In this document: positions 10,669-22,324 of the stretch, piece by piece
How positions within the stretch are numbered: the first letter of the stretch is position 1
Layout of the letters: every line of letters begins with the position of its first letter
From: Dicyema japonicum
Taxonomy: Eukaryota; Dicyemida; Rhombozoa; Dicyemidae
Length of the DNA: 64,000 nt
Direction: 5' to 3'
Assembly: GCA_011109175.1 (NCBI GenBank)
Contig: RDEW01000091.1
Coordinates: 2,169 to 66,168, forward strand
Notes under the pieces: generated by a model
What the model was told of the DNA's origin: nothing
Databases searched by the model: none
The model's input: the letters and a program-made list of their open reading frames with translations, nothing else
Made by a program: the position numbers and the translations under genes

Positions 10669-11583
10669 TACTTATTTACCCCCTGTCCCTTCTATGGAAA
10701 AAAAGCTGCAACCAAAAGTAACACTAACATTGATAAACCATATTGATTATGTGAAGAGGAAGAGAAATAAGTGAGAGAAAAGTTTGCTTATTGAGCGAAT
10801 TTCCTTGCAAATGCTGGGGGAAATACGTTTTCAATTCTGAGTGCGACCTATTTGATGGAAAGAAGCCTTTAGTAGTTATTAACTCCTTCGTATTTTGAAT
10901 TGAAATTTTATTTTGTTAACAAAAAATACTAACCGGAAGCAGAGGTTTCTATAGCACTCAATTGGATTCGGTGAGCCTGGGGAAGAGAATATATTGACTC
11001 GTTTTATGGTCAAGAGACAGAAAGAACAACGTGGCAAGTATATAGACCAGCTTTCCTACTGGAATTATGTAAGGTGAGTTGATGTCCACAGGAGAGACAT
11101 GCCAGATGGAGTCGAACTTCCCGAGGAAAGTTGGTTTTGTTTCTTTCAATATTCAGACGCTTAAGAAGTTCTTTACAACCCAGGATTTCGATTATATTTT
11201 CTCAATCCAGTCACGTATTTCCATAACCAGTGAAGAATCGGTTTCAGTATAAGGTAGAGAGCGGAGCACTGTTATAGGAACAAATGTAGATGATACTATT
11301 GAGTCCCCACAAATGGCACACACGACACTACTTTTCCACTACGCCATCTTTCAAATGACCAATATTACACCAAAGAATGACTACTACAAAAATTTAAAAT
11401 TCTGACAAAATCTCATGACTATTGTTTCACAAAACCTAAGAAGCACTAGCATACCACGTTAATCTCCAACTCATTGTAATCAACAAATCTTATGACCTCG
11501 AGATTGCATAAGAATTAAAAAACACAAAAATAAAAAATTAACTAAAAATATATCGATTTAAAAACTAACAAAAATCAATTCAA
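10669..11583. other. gene-free stretch upstream of the PES1 3' end
   Basis: Contains no recognised domain. A minus open frame at 10958-11149 has no match I know. 11161-11583 is AT-rich and probably includes the PES1 3' UTR on the minus strand. Confidence 0.4.
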
Positions 11584-13414
11584 CTATTCATTAACAGAAT
11601 CAGCTTTGCCTTTGTTATCAATGAGTCTCCTTCTTTTTCGCAAGGTTTCAGTCTACCAATTAATAAAAACGGTACCTTTTCTCTCCGTTTGTCCTCAGCC
11701 TCCTTAGTCCGGTTGTATATATACCTCTGCCGTCTCGGAATAAGCATCTCCGATAATTTTCTCTTTTCCTCGTCGATAATTGACGGTCGTTTCCGCTTAA
11801 TAGACTTCTCCAAATCATCGCATCTTTCGACCACGTTTTTCGGTTTCTAAATATAACACAGATTTTGAAACCTTCTCCCGAGTCTCCTCCTCAGAATCAG
11901 AAATGAAATCTTAGTAATCACAAAAATAAAACCCTTAGGTAACGGATGATTTGAAGGTAAATTTAAGTCAAGGCGTATACGTTCAGGTGGAACATATTCA
12001 CCTTCCTTTGGTACAGCAAATGGAGACAAATGGGGAGGAAGCTTAACCCCCACAAAGTACTCCTCAACCGGGAGTAATCTGCACTCATTGAATGAATCCA
12101 AAACCCATTGAGGTTGAACGTATGCCCTATGCCTAACACACAAGTAACAAACCTGTTGATGTAGCTTTTAACCACAGTAGGTCGATCCGCTATTTCATGA
12201 GTTATCGACTCATCTGACTGGCCAAATGTGGCACCTTCAGCAGATAATCTATCCCACGAAACGATCCCTGACCCTGATCTGAGGACTCAGTCAAATTAAG
12301 CTACCTGATAACCAACTCCATAAAATCTTTGGGGACTTCCCTCCCAAGGAAAAACTTCAAACCATTAAAAAGGTTTCTCTGCCTCTCAGTCTTCAAATAC
12401 TGCTCCCTGAAATTCCTCACACTCTCGTCAGCCTCAGAATCCTCGAACAAATCAATCCTAGGCTCGTCTGCATCAACCACTGTCAAAACTTCATCCGATT
12501 TGAGCGGGTAACAAACTCCCAAAGACTGAAACAACCGAAAATTGACAAATTCGAGTAAGGCACAGTAAAAATCCGCGAATGTACCCATTATCTTAAAATC
12601 GACATCCTCAGGTTCCTAAGATCTAAAGAAGTCATATCCAACCTTATAAGCAAACACGTGGGGTGTGATCCAATGTATCTTTACCCCCTCAATCTCGGCT
12701 TCATAGTAGATCCCTTTGATGCTCACGAAAATCTAAAATTAGAAAATCCCAGACTTTTCTGAGAGCTCTCTTAGCGCCTACAAACTTTCTGAAATCGTCT
12801 GAAATATCAAAAGTATCAAACCACTAAGCTGCTTGCATTTTGTGACCAAATTGGCAGGAATATTCTCGTTTTGGGGGAACACAGCATACATGAACACGAT
12901 ATTTAAACAGTCGTCAAGATCGTTGAGGGCATCAACAAAAGTTGGGTACCTGAAGTGACACATGGTAACAACCTCTCTAAAATCGTAGCGTCGAGAGAAT
13001 ATGTAGGTGGATTTTCTAGCAATTCCTCTACGTGGTTATTATCTCCCTTAGCTTCGGATTTTAATAGTCTCCTTTTGTGAATCTGAATAGCTCAGTCAAG
13101 TTACCTTGTCCTCGCGAACATATTCGATGATTGGGTCCCTTAAAATCCTTTGGATGTCCCTTCTTAGATAATAAGTGGTCGGGGCAGTGCTGCCCTTCCC
13201 TGCTTGTTTTTTCCTCGTTGGCTCACGTGGGTAGATTCCCTTTAGAATACAGATTCGTCTTCCATGGAAAAATCATGTACCTGAATTCTGATAAAGACAA
13301 TTGTAGTTTCTTGATGGCTGAAGTACGGTTGATATACTTTACGGCAGTCCCACTTTTATACTAGATATAACATGAACTTTTAACCTTAGAATCATTCCCA
13401 TATTTCTTAACCAT
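11584..13414 (-). CDS. PES1: Pescadillo homologue (PES1), 13 exons
   Basis: Spliced minus-strand frame of 516 aa. Pescadillo is the PeBoW/Nop7 nucleolar factor needed for 60S ribosome subunit maturation (known of the family). The N-terminal Pescadillo domain is clear: [20 protein letters not shown] near residue 15, [54 protein letters not shown] and [17 protein letters not shown]. The BRCT domain follows (SGIVSWDR...ITHEIADRP...[10 protein letters not shown], with the conserved Trp), then LPPHLSPFA and a basic/acidic tail ending [17 protein letters not shown]. Twelve introns of 20-27 nt lie at 13361-13384, 13259-13280, 13083-13104, 12950-12972, 12799-12821, 12733-12754, 12616-12642, 12279-12304, 12133-12152, 11910-11932, 11847-11871 and 11653-11675. 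The start is [10 protein letters not shown], matching the family N-terminus. No defects; slightly shorter than the human protein. Confidence 0.95.
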
Positions 13415-13548
13415 GAGAACACAAAAACACGTTTATTTGAATAAATTAAAAAAATTAATAAATTAAAGATAAATTTATATTGAACAATAATAAAATATTA
13501 ATATTTTTTGATGAACAATAGATTCATTAGTTCATTCCTTCTTAGATA

Positions 13549-13930
13549 ATGTGTGTCACGAATCCACACTTTTCTTGTCAAACAGATCCTACCCGTGAGG
13601 CGACGAGTCCTTCTGGCACGACGACACAGTTGTTAAAAGGGATCTTCCTACCTTTCTTCCTGACCAAACCCTCTGATGAAGATTGCATTATGAAAACTAT
13701 TCCGCTAAACAATGAAGTGATGTCCGCGACGGTAGGACGTGGGACAAAAATGGAAGAGGCCGTACCTACTTCTCCACCTCATTTCGGAAGCCTGTAATGA
13801 AGTATTGGAAGATGGATTTTGTCGGCACAAGCAGATGTTCTCCCTTTGGTTCCTTCCTTGGATTAGTTAGTTATGACTGTTGTGCTGGGCTTACAATGGT
13901 AAGTCTGGGGTTAATAATGATAAATAATAA
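13549..13930 (+). repeat. dispersed repeat related to 22500-22680, with 3' tail
   Basis: 13600-13790 shares blocks with 22526-22665: GACGAGTCCTT, ACACAGTTGTT, AATGAAGTGAT and TCCGCGACGGTAGGAC, then TACTTCTCCACCTC. It ends in a LINE-like 3' end: GGCTTA and TAAGTC can pair around 13890-13905, followed by GGGGTTAATAATGATAAATAATAATAA. Coding content is not recognisable. Confidence 0.5.
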
Positions 13931-14625
13931 TAAAGTGTGTGGCATGCCTACGCGGAGGTTTAAATAATGAAAACATCACTACTTCTTACTAGAAGAGTTG
14001 ATAAAAAAATTAGTAGCTTTGTTTTCTCTAATCATTGATAACAGTGGAGTTGGTGTTTGAACCTCTGAAAATATCAACTCATACATCCCCTTTTCTATGT
14101 TCATGAACATTTAAAGTAAGATGTAGGGTATAAACAAAAACTGATTTGAGGCTTGGCTGTACCCAATTGAGGCATTCGTGTAAGGATTAGCTTCATTCAC
14201 ATAAGATGTTATTATAAGAACATTCGAGAACTACTTGTGATTCCCTTGTTCCTCCTCAAGACAAACTGTTCTTATATGAGTTGCTCCAAATTTGGCCCAC
14301 TTGATTCAAACTAAGATATTGACGGACTCGATGCTTCATTATTCAAAACGACGGTTTTCAGATGTATCCTGTCTCTTAGATAGGGACAAGAGTTTATATC
14401 CACTTTATGGGGGTCAAGACATTAAGTTTTCTAGAACTACGTCATAGTGCCTCAGAACTACGTCACCAAGTAAACTTTCCGACCAAATGAATAATTTGCG
14501 ACGAATTTGAAATGACTTCTTACTGACAATGTCGCTACCTTACACTTAGTTGGCACGATTTTTTTGAATTAAATTTTATAAATTAATTTAATTAAGTTAT
14601 TTAATGGTGTCATGTGGCTAGTTGG
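13931..14625. other. gene-free stretch, nothing recognised
   Basis: No domain or supported splice pattern. A short direct repeat, AGAACTACGTCA, occurs twice about 30 bp apart near 14430-14470. Confidence 0.4.
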
Positions 14626-14710
14626 TCAATAATTATTTTCCTTCCCTCCGATGACGTCATTGGATCTACCATACTGAAGAGACGCCCAATGCCTGGCCGG
14701 CATCAAGAGG
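14626..14710 (+). repeat. SINE body fragment
   Basis: GATGACGTCATTGGATCTAC followed by AAGAGACGCCCAATGCCTGG matches the SINE body seen at 2336, 9567, 28603, 61150 and 63840; here it reads on the plus strand. Confidence 0.5.
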
Positions 14711-14882
14711 ACCCAATTATTTTTTCCCCGGGGACAATGTCGATACCTGGAGACAAGTTCTGGAACTCTGGAACGAGTCAGGATCAAGGAGTTAGTTAGT
14801 TTGGTTATCCTTGGTCTTTGAAATAATTTTAATTTAACATGACCATATCAAGTGAACAAACCTCTAAGTTATAAACTGTTGA

Positions 14883-15062
14883 ATGGCAAAGAAGGAAGTC
14901 TTATACACTCAATGAAAACCTTTCCGCATTAACAAAAATTGTCAGAATGCAGTGGAAACATTCAAAAGCATCTAAACAACTTGGTGTAGACCGTAAGTGT
15001 CTAAGAAGATTGGAAAAATATTACAAATTTGTCAAATTCATTAAAACAAACCGTTTCACGTA
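14883..15062 (+). pseudogene. pogo-type HTH fragment
   Basis: Reads WQRRKSYTLNENLSALTKIV, then HSKASKQLGVDRKCLRRLEK. This matches the CENP-B-like N-terminal helix-turn-helix of pogo/Tigger transposases (RRSYTLxxKLxVV...RxAxRxxGVxxKxVRxWxK). No DDE domain follows; the frame stops at 15062. Confidence 0.55.
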
Positions 15063-15468
15063 AATTAAGAACTTTTGGAAGAAAACGTTTTTTCTTAGTT
15101 ATCTTTTGGGGGAGGGCTTCTAAAATAAATGATGCTATGCTTTTTTGACAGATGATCCTCCAATTTTTTTCAATTTTGAGCTTGATTAGAGTTGAACCAG
15201 AACTTGACACTTCCTTCGTCACCTCGTCCATGTTCACTTGAAGAAATTAGGTAAAGGCTTTCATGCATCATAAAATACGTAGACTGTTAGTGCAATGGAG
15301 GCATCATATAGCAGCCCTTGACCTATTGCCTAGTTTTTTAGTTTTGTGGTAATTTTTAAGTTCACTGATTGGTCTATTTTTGTAATTAAGTAATTTTACA
15401 ATTTCGAAGGTTTGTCAAAAGTGCAATTATAATAGCATAAATTAAAGTATTTTGCGTCAAAAACTTGA

Positions 15469-15770
15469 ATGAATAGGTCCATCAGTAATCAAAGCTTTTT
15501 AAATGCGAAACCAACGTTAACAAGGAAAAAATCTGAATCAAATTCGATGCAAAACTTGTTCGTAGAATATGGAGACAACATGGGAAGAAAAAACAGTGTG
15601 AGTGACAACAAACTCACAACGGATATTGAAAACATAAACAAGGCTATTCATTGATTTTATTAAAGGAACAAGAACGTCTATTCAAAAATATGAGGAAAGA
15701 AGCGAAAGTGCTAAAAAACAATTTAAAGAATTTGAAATTAAAAGTACCTCAAAAGAAGTCTACTAAGTGA
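15469..15770 (+). CDS. small coiled-coil protein, one GC-AG intron
   Basis: Predicted 92-aa protein. Exon 1 (15469-15642) gives a Ser/Asn-rich N-terminal half ending in DIENINK. A 23-nt intron at 15643-15665 starts GC and ends AG; removing it restores the frame into EQERLFKNMRKEAKVLKNNL and then NLKLKVPQKKSTK-stop. Without splicing the frame stops at once (GCTATTCATTGA). The C-terminal half has regular leucine/isoleucine spacing and high charge, consistent with a short coiled coil. I do not recognise a family. The intron size matching the neighbouring genes is the main support; the nearest known gene is the lectin receptor 2.5 kb downstream. Confidence 0.6.
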
Positions 15771-16263
15771 CTATAATTTTTAATTTTCACTGATAACTTC
15801 CAACCTTCGTTAAACACTATATTTTAAAGCTAATAAGCTAAGATTCGGAAATTGACAAAAACTTCGTCCACATTACGATTCCTCCAGACTTTTGGAAGGC
15901 TATTTCAGTCAAGCAACAATTTTTAGAGTGATACATTCGTACAGGTTGAGATATTATGAGACGATGAGGCTCTGGGTGCACCAAACTCTATCGCTTAACG
16001 AGCAACTACTTAACGACTTGCTAGTAGTGACTACACAAAAACGCAAAGCTTCCGTTCCTGGATCTTTAGACGATGAATATCAACCCTATACATTCCACTT
16101 AAAATACATGACAGAATATCTGTATTACGGGCTTTTTTCTTCCTGAGTGAAATTAAGGAACCGTAAACTTTTTACGATGAAGGCACTTATGAATCAGCCT
16201 ACAGTCATTTTTAGTGAGTTTGACATGAAGGAAGTGTTGTCCGGGGGAGCTTTTTTGGATGGT
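15771..16263. other. unassigned stretch with one open frame
   Basis: The plus-strand frame 15892-16146 (84 codons, YYETMRLWVHQTLSLNEQLL segment) continues past a single stop into KALMNQPTVIFSEFDMKEVL, but no family, start or splice pattern could be supported. It may be transposon-derived. Confidence 0.3.
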
Positions 16264-16535
16264 ATGCATAACATTTGGAAGTCCCGCCATCTCTCCAATT
16301 GGTGGCATTTATTAGATTTTTGAATTTTTTCTAAATCATGAAAATTTCTTTATCAATGATCTTCTTCCAATGATTCCTGATGTATAGAAGGAGACTGGTT
16401 TAAAAAAGAACTGTCCACCGCGAGTTGATTATACTATATTTTAGCTGATTTTTCAACCAAGAGACTTAATATGTGACCAAGCTTTAAGTCCCCGTATAAT
16501 TTTTTAACATTTGGAAGTCCCGCCATCCCACCAAA
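16264..16535 (+). repeat. pair of 24-bp direct repeats
   Basis: TAACATTTGGAAGTCCCGCC plus ATC occurs at about 16268-16291 and again at 16505-16528, about 237 bp apart, each followed by a CCA(A)ATTGG-like block. The intervening DNA has no recognised gene. Confidence 0.6.
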
Positions 16536-16739
16536 TGGGATAAATTTTAGTGGAACGTTATAGTACAACTTAGTTTTCCGGGAAGTAGGGGATATTTGCA
16601 AATACGAGACTATGTAGAAACAGTAAAAACACCTGGCTACAAGAAAGCCTCCTAATTGTCTTAGAAATTGTTGAAAATCACAACTTATGTGGCTCACTTG
16701 TATCATTCGTCTATAGAACACCTCAAGCATACAGGTGGG

Positions 16740-18340
16740 TCACTTTCAATACTAATTCACAGGTGGTACAGTAAAAATATCTGATTTTCTCATCCCATCT
16801 ACCTACCCTTGGACCAGTATGGTCACTAAGGCTTTGCCGAATCTAATTTTCCTTTGCATAAGTTGAACAGTAAAAGCATACGAGAGTAGTTTGAGGGTAT
16901 TGGGCATCATCTTCCTTTCCCCTACTATGCGAGTACACAGATACATTATATTTCTGCACAAATATTTAAAGTTTTATATACGACTTCACAAACTTGAGTT
17001 CTTAGGATGCCCGTCCTCGCCTCCAAGTTTTAAACCGGACGAGATTTGGATCCGAAATGTTCGTGGATGCAACTTATTCGTTAAAGATATGTTTACTTTA
17101 TTCTTAGTCCGTCATTTCATCTGAGCACAAAAGAAGATGACGAGAGATACGAGGAAATAATGACTAGAAAGGGATCTTTGCAGGGTGGCGCAGTGTAACG
17201 ACTACTGGGCAAAAGGCCTGATGGTAACTTGTTCGATGTATACTCCGACTGAAGGTTCCACTACTACGATTCTTTTGCTTAACGAGTGACGCCGTCATCG
17301 GTGAACATCTCACTGGGAACCTGATCGTCTACAAAAAACTCACATCCGCCATAAAGAAAAAAGAAGTGAGGAGTATTCATTAGTTCTCCCTCATCGATTA
17401 GTTATCATAACTGTACCTCACTTAAATAAACTGTGTACTGCCTGAGAGGAGCTATAGGTAACATGGCTTTTTGTAAAGAATAAGCTTGGCATTTTTCAAT
17501 TTCCATAGAAACGATTGAGTAGTTCATCTGTTAGCTAAGTGGTTAATCGATCAAATATTGCGTAAAATACTCACTTAGCTTCATTAAGAATGAAAGCCCT
17601 TGTTTTCCTGCTTCCCATGAGCATGAACGGACTCGGAAAAATCGAAAATCCGAAGTTTTGTACCAAAGCAGAAGGATTATAGAAAACAAAAAACTTTGTG
17701 AAGCTGCACTAAATCTGATCCTCTATGGGAAGGTTTAGTGACTCTGTTTATAACCATTATAGAGTAATACAAGCACACCATCTGTAATCGTATCCGCATG
17801 TCTTCAAAGTGATGACTTCAAATGTAACTATAATCCTCGAGATAATCTCCGAGGATGACAGACAATTCTATGATATTTTTCTCACTTTCCTTATTCAGCC
17901 CGCACAATTTGAACAACTACACTAAGGTCAAAATTGATTTTTTGACCTGTTGCCTTGAATATTCAAAAATAATCTGATGTATTTTAAATTTAGTTTAATT
18001 TATTGACTTTGAAGAAGTTACTGTTAACAACAAAATGTATCAAGTAATCCAAATAAGAAGAAACAAAAAATGAAAAAATCCCAAGATACGGTGTCACCAA
18101 ACTAACTACTCACGATTACTCACGATCCCGACATTCTTATTAGAGGCCTCACCTTGGCCTGATGTTTTTCTCCCGTGTTACACAAGCAAGGCGTATAACC
18201 GGATGGTGGTAGTTAACGGATACGCTTTTTGGGAAGATTTCATTTTCCTGTGGTTATATAAAAATATATAAATAAATTTAATTAAAATTAACAAATTAAA
18301 TATATATATAAATATAATAAATATCTATTGATTTCAAACT
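16740..18340. other. gene-free stretch with a repeat at 17270-17325
   Basis: No gene supported. 17270-17318 (GCTTAACGAGTGACGCCGTC, ATCGGTGAACATCTCACTG) matches the reverse complement of 58200-58245, so it is part of a dispersed repeat. An A-box-like GTTAGCTAAGTGGTTAATCG at 17530-17549 may be a decayed SINE head, but no B-box follows. Confidence 0.4.
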
Positions 18341-19145
18341 ATGATGTTTCTCTTTGTTTTTATACCTAATTGTATTCCATTTTCTAATACCAAGTCCATT
18401 CAAAATGTGAGTCGAACTTTTATGGAACAGAATGGGACAACGAACTCGATGGGTACTGCTATGAGCTGTTCGACATGCACTATGACTGGTATGAGGCCAG
18501 AAAATACTGCAAATTGAAAAAGGGAGATTTGGTAGAATTGTAAGCTGTAATAATAAGGCTTCAATAAAGTCTGATGCGGTCTCCAAGTTCATTACTAATT
18601 TGCTGAATGTGGTAAAAGGTAAAAATTTATTCAAACTGTACACTGCTGGGCACCAATATGACGGAAAGTGGTATTGGCACAGTAAAGGTCTCTTGTTTTG
18701 TGGTTACATTAGAGAGTCCGGTAATTTTCTCAAATTGGGGATCAAATAATTTATTTTCGATGGGGGATTGTATTTGTCTCGATATCGACACAGGCTGGAG
18801 ATGGGAATCTTGTAACTGCAGATATTTTCATACTGGTGATGGATTTATCTGCGAAATTCGTACCCCTTTAGTTTACTTTAAGCTGTCAAGCCCTCTGCTC
18901 AAAAGAGGAGTTGATTTACCTTTCACTTTAGGTACCCCGAATTTGCCGCTGATATTTGGGATGATCCTTCTCACTATTGGAGGACTGATTCTTGTGATCT
19001 ATTTTAAATAGTGCAATTTGAGCTTATTTTCAGCCGCAGATATGCTGCAAGAACAGGAAACCTAATGTTTACTCATAGTAAGAAATTAAGTTGTCGACCA
19101 ATGGACCAAAATGCACCCCCATCTTACTCTGAGGTAGTTAATTAA
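18341..19145 (+). CDS. C-type lectin-domain membrane receptor with PPSY tail
   Basis: Spliced 235-aa type I membrane protein. Order: short hydrophobic N-terminus MMFLFVFIPNF; a single C-type lectin domain (CESNFYGTEWD, GYCYELFDMHYDWYEARKYC, KKGDLASIKSDAVSKFITNL, LYTAGHQYDGKWYW, SNWGSNN, GDCICLDI, WRWESCNC, GFICE); a Pro/Leu linker; a transmembrane helix (LPLIFGMILLTIGGLILVIY); a basic stop-transfer YRRYAAR; and a tail ending in NAPPSYSEVVN, a PPxY-type WW-ligand motif. Four introns lie at 18372-18394 (23), 18532-18557 (26), 18688-18712 (25) and 19011-19033 (23). The EPN/QPD and WND calcium/sugar motifs are absent, so calcium-dependent sugar binding is unlikely (inference). The signal peptide is weak; the start choice rests on the first intron. 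Confidence 0.85.
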
Positions 19146-19924
19146 CTCGATTTATTTATTTTTATTTGGTTTTATTTTCGATTGGTTAGCTAAGCTGGAT
19201 ATGATATTTAAGATTCACTCAACATTAGCCAACCTTCCACAGATCATCGGGGTAGTTCAGGCAGATGTTTTTTACTGGACGTTTATATATGTGTGCCGGT
19301 TTGTGGATTTAGATTGTCTGGGGTTAATAAATAAAACCGAAAATTGATTGGGTGGGGATTTAATTGTGGTAATTGTCTAAAGCACTCATGTAACTTCACT
19401 CCCGTGCTTCTTTAATGTGTAGTGACTGACTCAGGAAGCACTATAATACAATGTACGCTGACGCGAAAGGTTTGCGTGCATATCTGTCCGTAGTAATGAT
19501 TTTTGATAGCAAAACGAGATAAAAATGATTTTTTGATAGCGAGGCATGTTAGGGACAACAAGGTAATGGATCCCAAGCTGGAATAGATCGAAAATCAACA
19601 ATTTAAAGTGAAGCGCAAATTATATTTTTGCCATCAAATTGAGGTTCTGGACAACCTGGGACGGATCCCTGACTAAGAAAAATTTGAAAATTCACTTCCA
19701 CAAAGTTAGAAATACATAGCAACAAATCATCCATATGTGATGACAATTTTGTGACTAAGCAAAAAAATCGAAAAATGAAATGCACGTGGTCAAGAGATAC
19801 TTAAATCTACTCTATTAAAAAAACTATAGGAGAGAACGCATTAATAATAGCGAGTATTAACTAAATCAGTAGTGGTGAGGTATCCCAACTGGATCTACCA
19901 CGTTTATTTAAAAAACTAAGAATT
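19146..19924. other. gene-free stretch with LINE 3' tail and dispersed repeat
   Basis: 19312-19345 is a LINE-type 3' tail (GTCTGGGGTTAATAAATAAA, plus strand). 19586-19645 (AAAATCAACAATTTAAAGTG, then AAATTATATTTTTGCCATCA) is similar to 58345-58400. The rest shows nothing recognised. Confidence 0.45.
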
Positions 19925-20110
19925 AATTATTTTATTTATTAACCCCTGGCTTACAATCTTTGGTAACCCCATTCTTAGTGATACACCTTCATGTTTCCCT
20001 CGCGGATGCGATTTTGCAGAGAGCATCCAGGTCCTCTGCTTCATCTAGCTTAATTTTTGAATTCCTGAGGTCTTGATGGAGTGAAACGGGTAGTATGTAT
20101 CTCTGTCGTC
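19925..20110 (-). mobile_element. LINE 3' end remnant
   Basis: On the minus strand the sequence ends ...GTAAGCCAGGGGTTAATAAATAAAAT, the same GGGGTTAATAAATAAA tail as other LINEs here. The preceding 100-150 bp reads in a broken frame as a short charged segment (KTSGIQKL...LPKIVSQGLINK). Family not determined. 20111-20884 holds nothing else recognised. Confidence 0.45.
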
Positions 20111-20884
20111 CTCGATGTCCTCCAGTCCACTAGAATGATTCATAAATGAGCTCGACTTTACGTTTTAAAGAAATTAATCAGATTTAAGGGCCGCGGCCTT
20201 GACTGGGTGGCTATTCTCTCTGGACTGCAAGGGAAATCTACTCGAACTACTAGTAGCATTTACAAAACTTCTCTGTGATAAAGTTTCAAACGATTGTGAT
20301 CCCGAGGTGTTCATAAAACCAAGGATCTTCGAGCCTTGACGAGATTAGGGTTCCAATCTCTTGAAGGACACGTTTGGTGACAATCCCAGGACCCTGTTCA
20401 GAAATTGGCTTTCAAAAAATAAAACTGCCTATCGTCTTTTTTCGACAATGAGCTTATCACGTTTAGATAAATATTTTGATTATTTCAGATTAAACCTGAT
20501 GGCAGGATTAAACCTGATGGAATGTCCTTAACTATTTACGCCAAAACAGACCAATTAGTTGGAATTTGAAAGTAAATTGTATTTTTACCTTTCAGAAAAA
20601 GGCATAAAATTTACGTCATTTACTGTTATTCCGGTAAATTTTTTACTAACAATATATCACTATAAACCTCTGATATATAGTAAATAGTAAGTTGTCATGA
20701 CTGGTCTCCATTATGGCCTGCAGGCATTGAGCACGCAATGGGAGCTACCTCTATTCTTCGGCGAAATTAACTGATTGCGATAACGATAATTCAATTTAAA
20801 TGCGATTATCGATTTATTACTTGTATATGTGCCGACTTCTCTTTTGCATTGGAGGTAAGTTGAAGGGACAAAATTTAAATCAAA

Positions 20885-22263
20885 ATGGTAAGTCGAGAAA
20901 ACCGAAAAATTTTGAGAATGTAAAATATCTTTAATATTTCTCACAGAATCGTCACTCACAGCTTCAAAATGATCAAAATTCAGAGACCCAAATTTCATAT
21001 CCTGACTATAACGGACTGCTGAATCATTCTGAAATATATCATCCACAAAGTACGGGTACATTTCAAGAAAAACCACATGTTCTAGAAAATCAACAATTTA
21101 ATCCTGTCCCAAACAACAGTTACAACCAACAGCGCCTCCTACGGCCTACAATAAATGCTGCAGCCCATTTTTCGCCAAAGTCAGACGCAGAATGTATCAA
21201 TAAATCGATCACCGACGATCGTAAACTCTGTACTTACACTAAAGCATTCCACATTGACACTAACACGATCATCCACATAACAGCTAATCGAACAAACCAA
21301 CAGCGACTACAAATCTGCGCAGCATACACAGAATTATACGGGAAGGTTACAGCTTATTTTATTGAAGAATTTAACACGTGTCCTGTTGAAAAAACTACCC
21401 GGTTTTTTCACGCCTCTATTAGTGCCATGCTACAAGTCACTGCCTGAATACGTTGTTGATGCCATTAATTTGGCACTTAAAGTTCTAGACACGTGTATTT
21501 TAGGGATTCTTTATAAACGCTAGACTGCTCAATCTCACGATTCTTTGCAGGAGTGATGCGGAGTTGGATGTAATCAAGAGTTTATATTCCGATAGTTTAT
21601 TGTCCCTTAAGTTTAGAGTTTAACAGGCATTTGGTGAAAGATATTCAAAGTCTAATTTCGGGGAGTTATTCAAGACTGCTGGTAGAAACTCTGACTGTAA
21701 TTTTACATTTTGAGGTAAGAAAAGTCGCGACAAAGATGAAACCGCGGATATAGCAATGGCAGTTTCCGACGCGAAGCAGCTATTCGAGGAAGTTAGTAGT
21801 TTAAAGAAAAATGAAAATATTTTTAAATTAATATTCACCTCCAGGAGTTTCCCTCAGTTGAGGGAGACCCTAAAAATATACTCAAATGTTTTTATCGAAA
21901 ATATTTTAGACGTATGGAAAATTAAGCGATGATATTAAACAAAAAATGTCCGGAAATACAAAATCAGCTTACATTTCTCTCAGTATTTTTATTTTTTATT
22001 AGTAAATTATATTCTTTGTCCGGTTGACGCTTTTGCATATCAGCTGAACAAAGCCCTAGAAAAAATGTGGGCGGATGAAGATTCGCTGTACTACATATTT
22101 ATTACGAGATCAGAGGTTTCTAGTGATCATAATTTAGATTGATTTGGGGGATATTTGTGAGGCGTATATAAGACTTTACAACTCTTCACTAAGTGATATA
22201 ATAAGTAGACTAGCAGTCCGGGAAGAGAAAAAGTTGCTTCTTCAAATAATTAAGGAAAATTAA
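20885..22263 (+). CDS. annexin, 10 exons
   Basis: Spliced 380-aa annexin: about 95 residues of Asn/Gln-rich N-terminal tail, then four annexin repeats. Repeat 1: TNTIIHITANRTNQQRLQIC, AAYTELYGK, NLTRVLLKKLPGF. Repeat 2: LTILCRSDAELDVIKSLYSD, DIQSLISGSYSRLLVETL. Repeat 3: IFKLIFTSRSFPQLRETLKI, DDIKQKMSGN. Repeat 4: ALEKMWADEDSLYYIFITRS, IDLGDICEAYIRLYNSSLSD. Introns: 20888-20946 (59 nt, directly after the ATG), then 21221-21244, 21346-21367, 21482-21503, 21595-21616, 21697-21719, 21888-21909, 21983-22002 and 22116-22137 (20-24 nt). Annexins bind acidic phospholipid at membranes, usually through calcium. None of the four repeats keeps the GxGT...E calcium loop, so calcium-independent binding or another role is inferred. 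Confidence 0.93.
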
Positions 22264-22324
22264 CATTTAATTAATTTTATTAATTAACGAAAAAACTACA
22301 AAATTAATTTTAATTTAGAGAGTT

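Noticed and set aside
11580-11652. An alternative last PES1 reading frame ending at 11580
   Set aside because: Recounting exon 12 showed it ends in phase 0, which gives the basic tail ending at the TAG at 11584-11586.
15892-16146. 84-codon open frame as a gene
   Set aside because: No recognised domain, no supported start or tiny introns, and continuation through a stop. Listed only as unassigned sequence.
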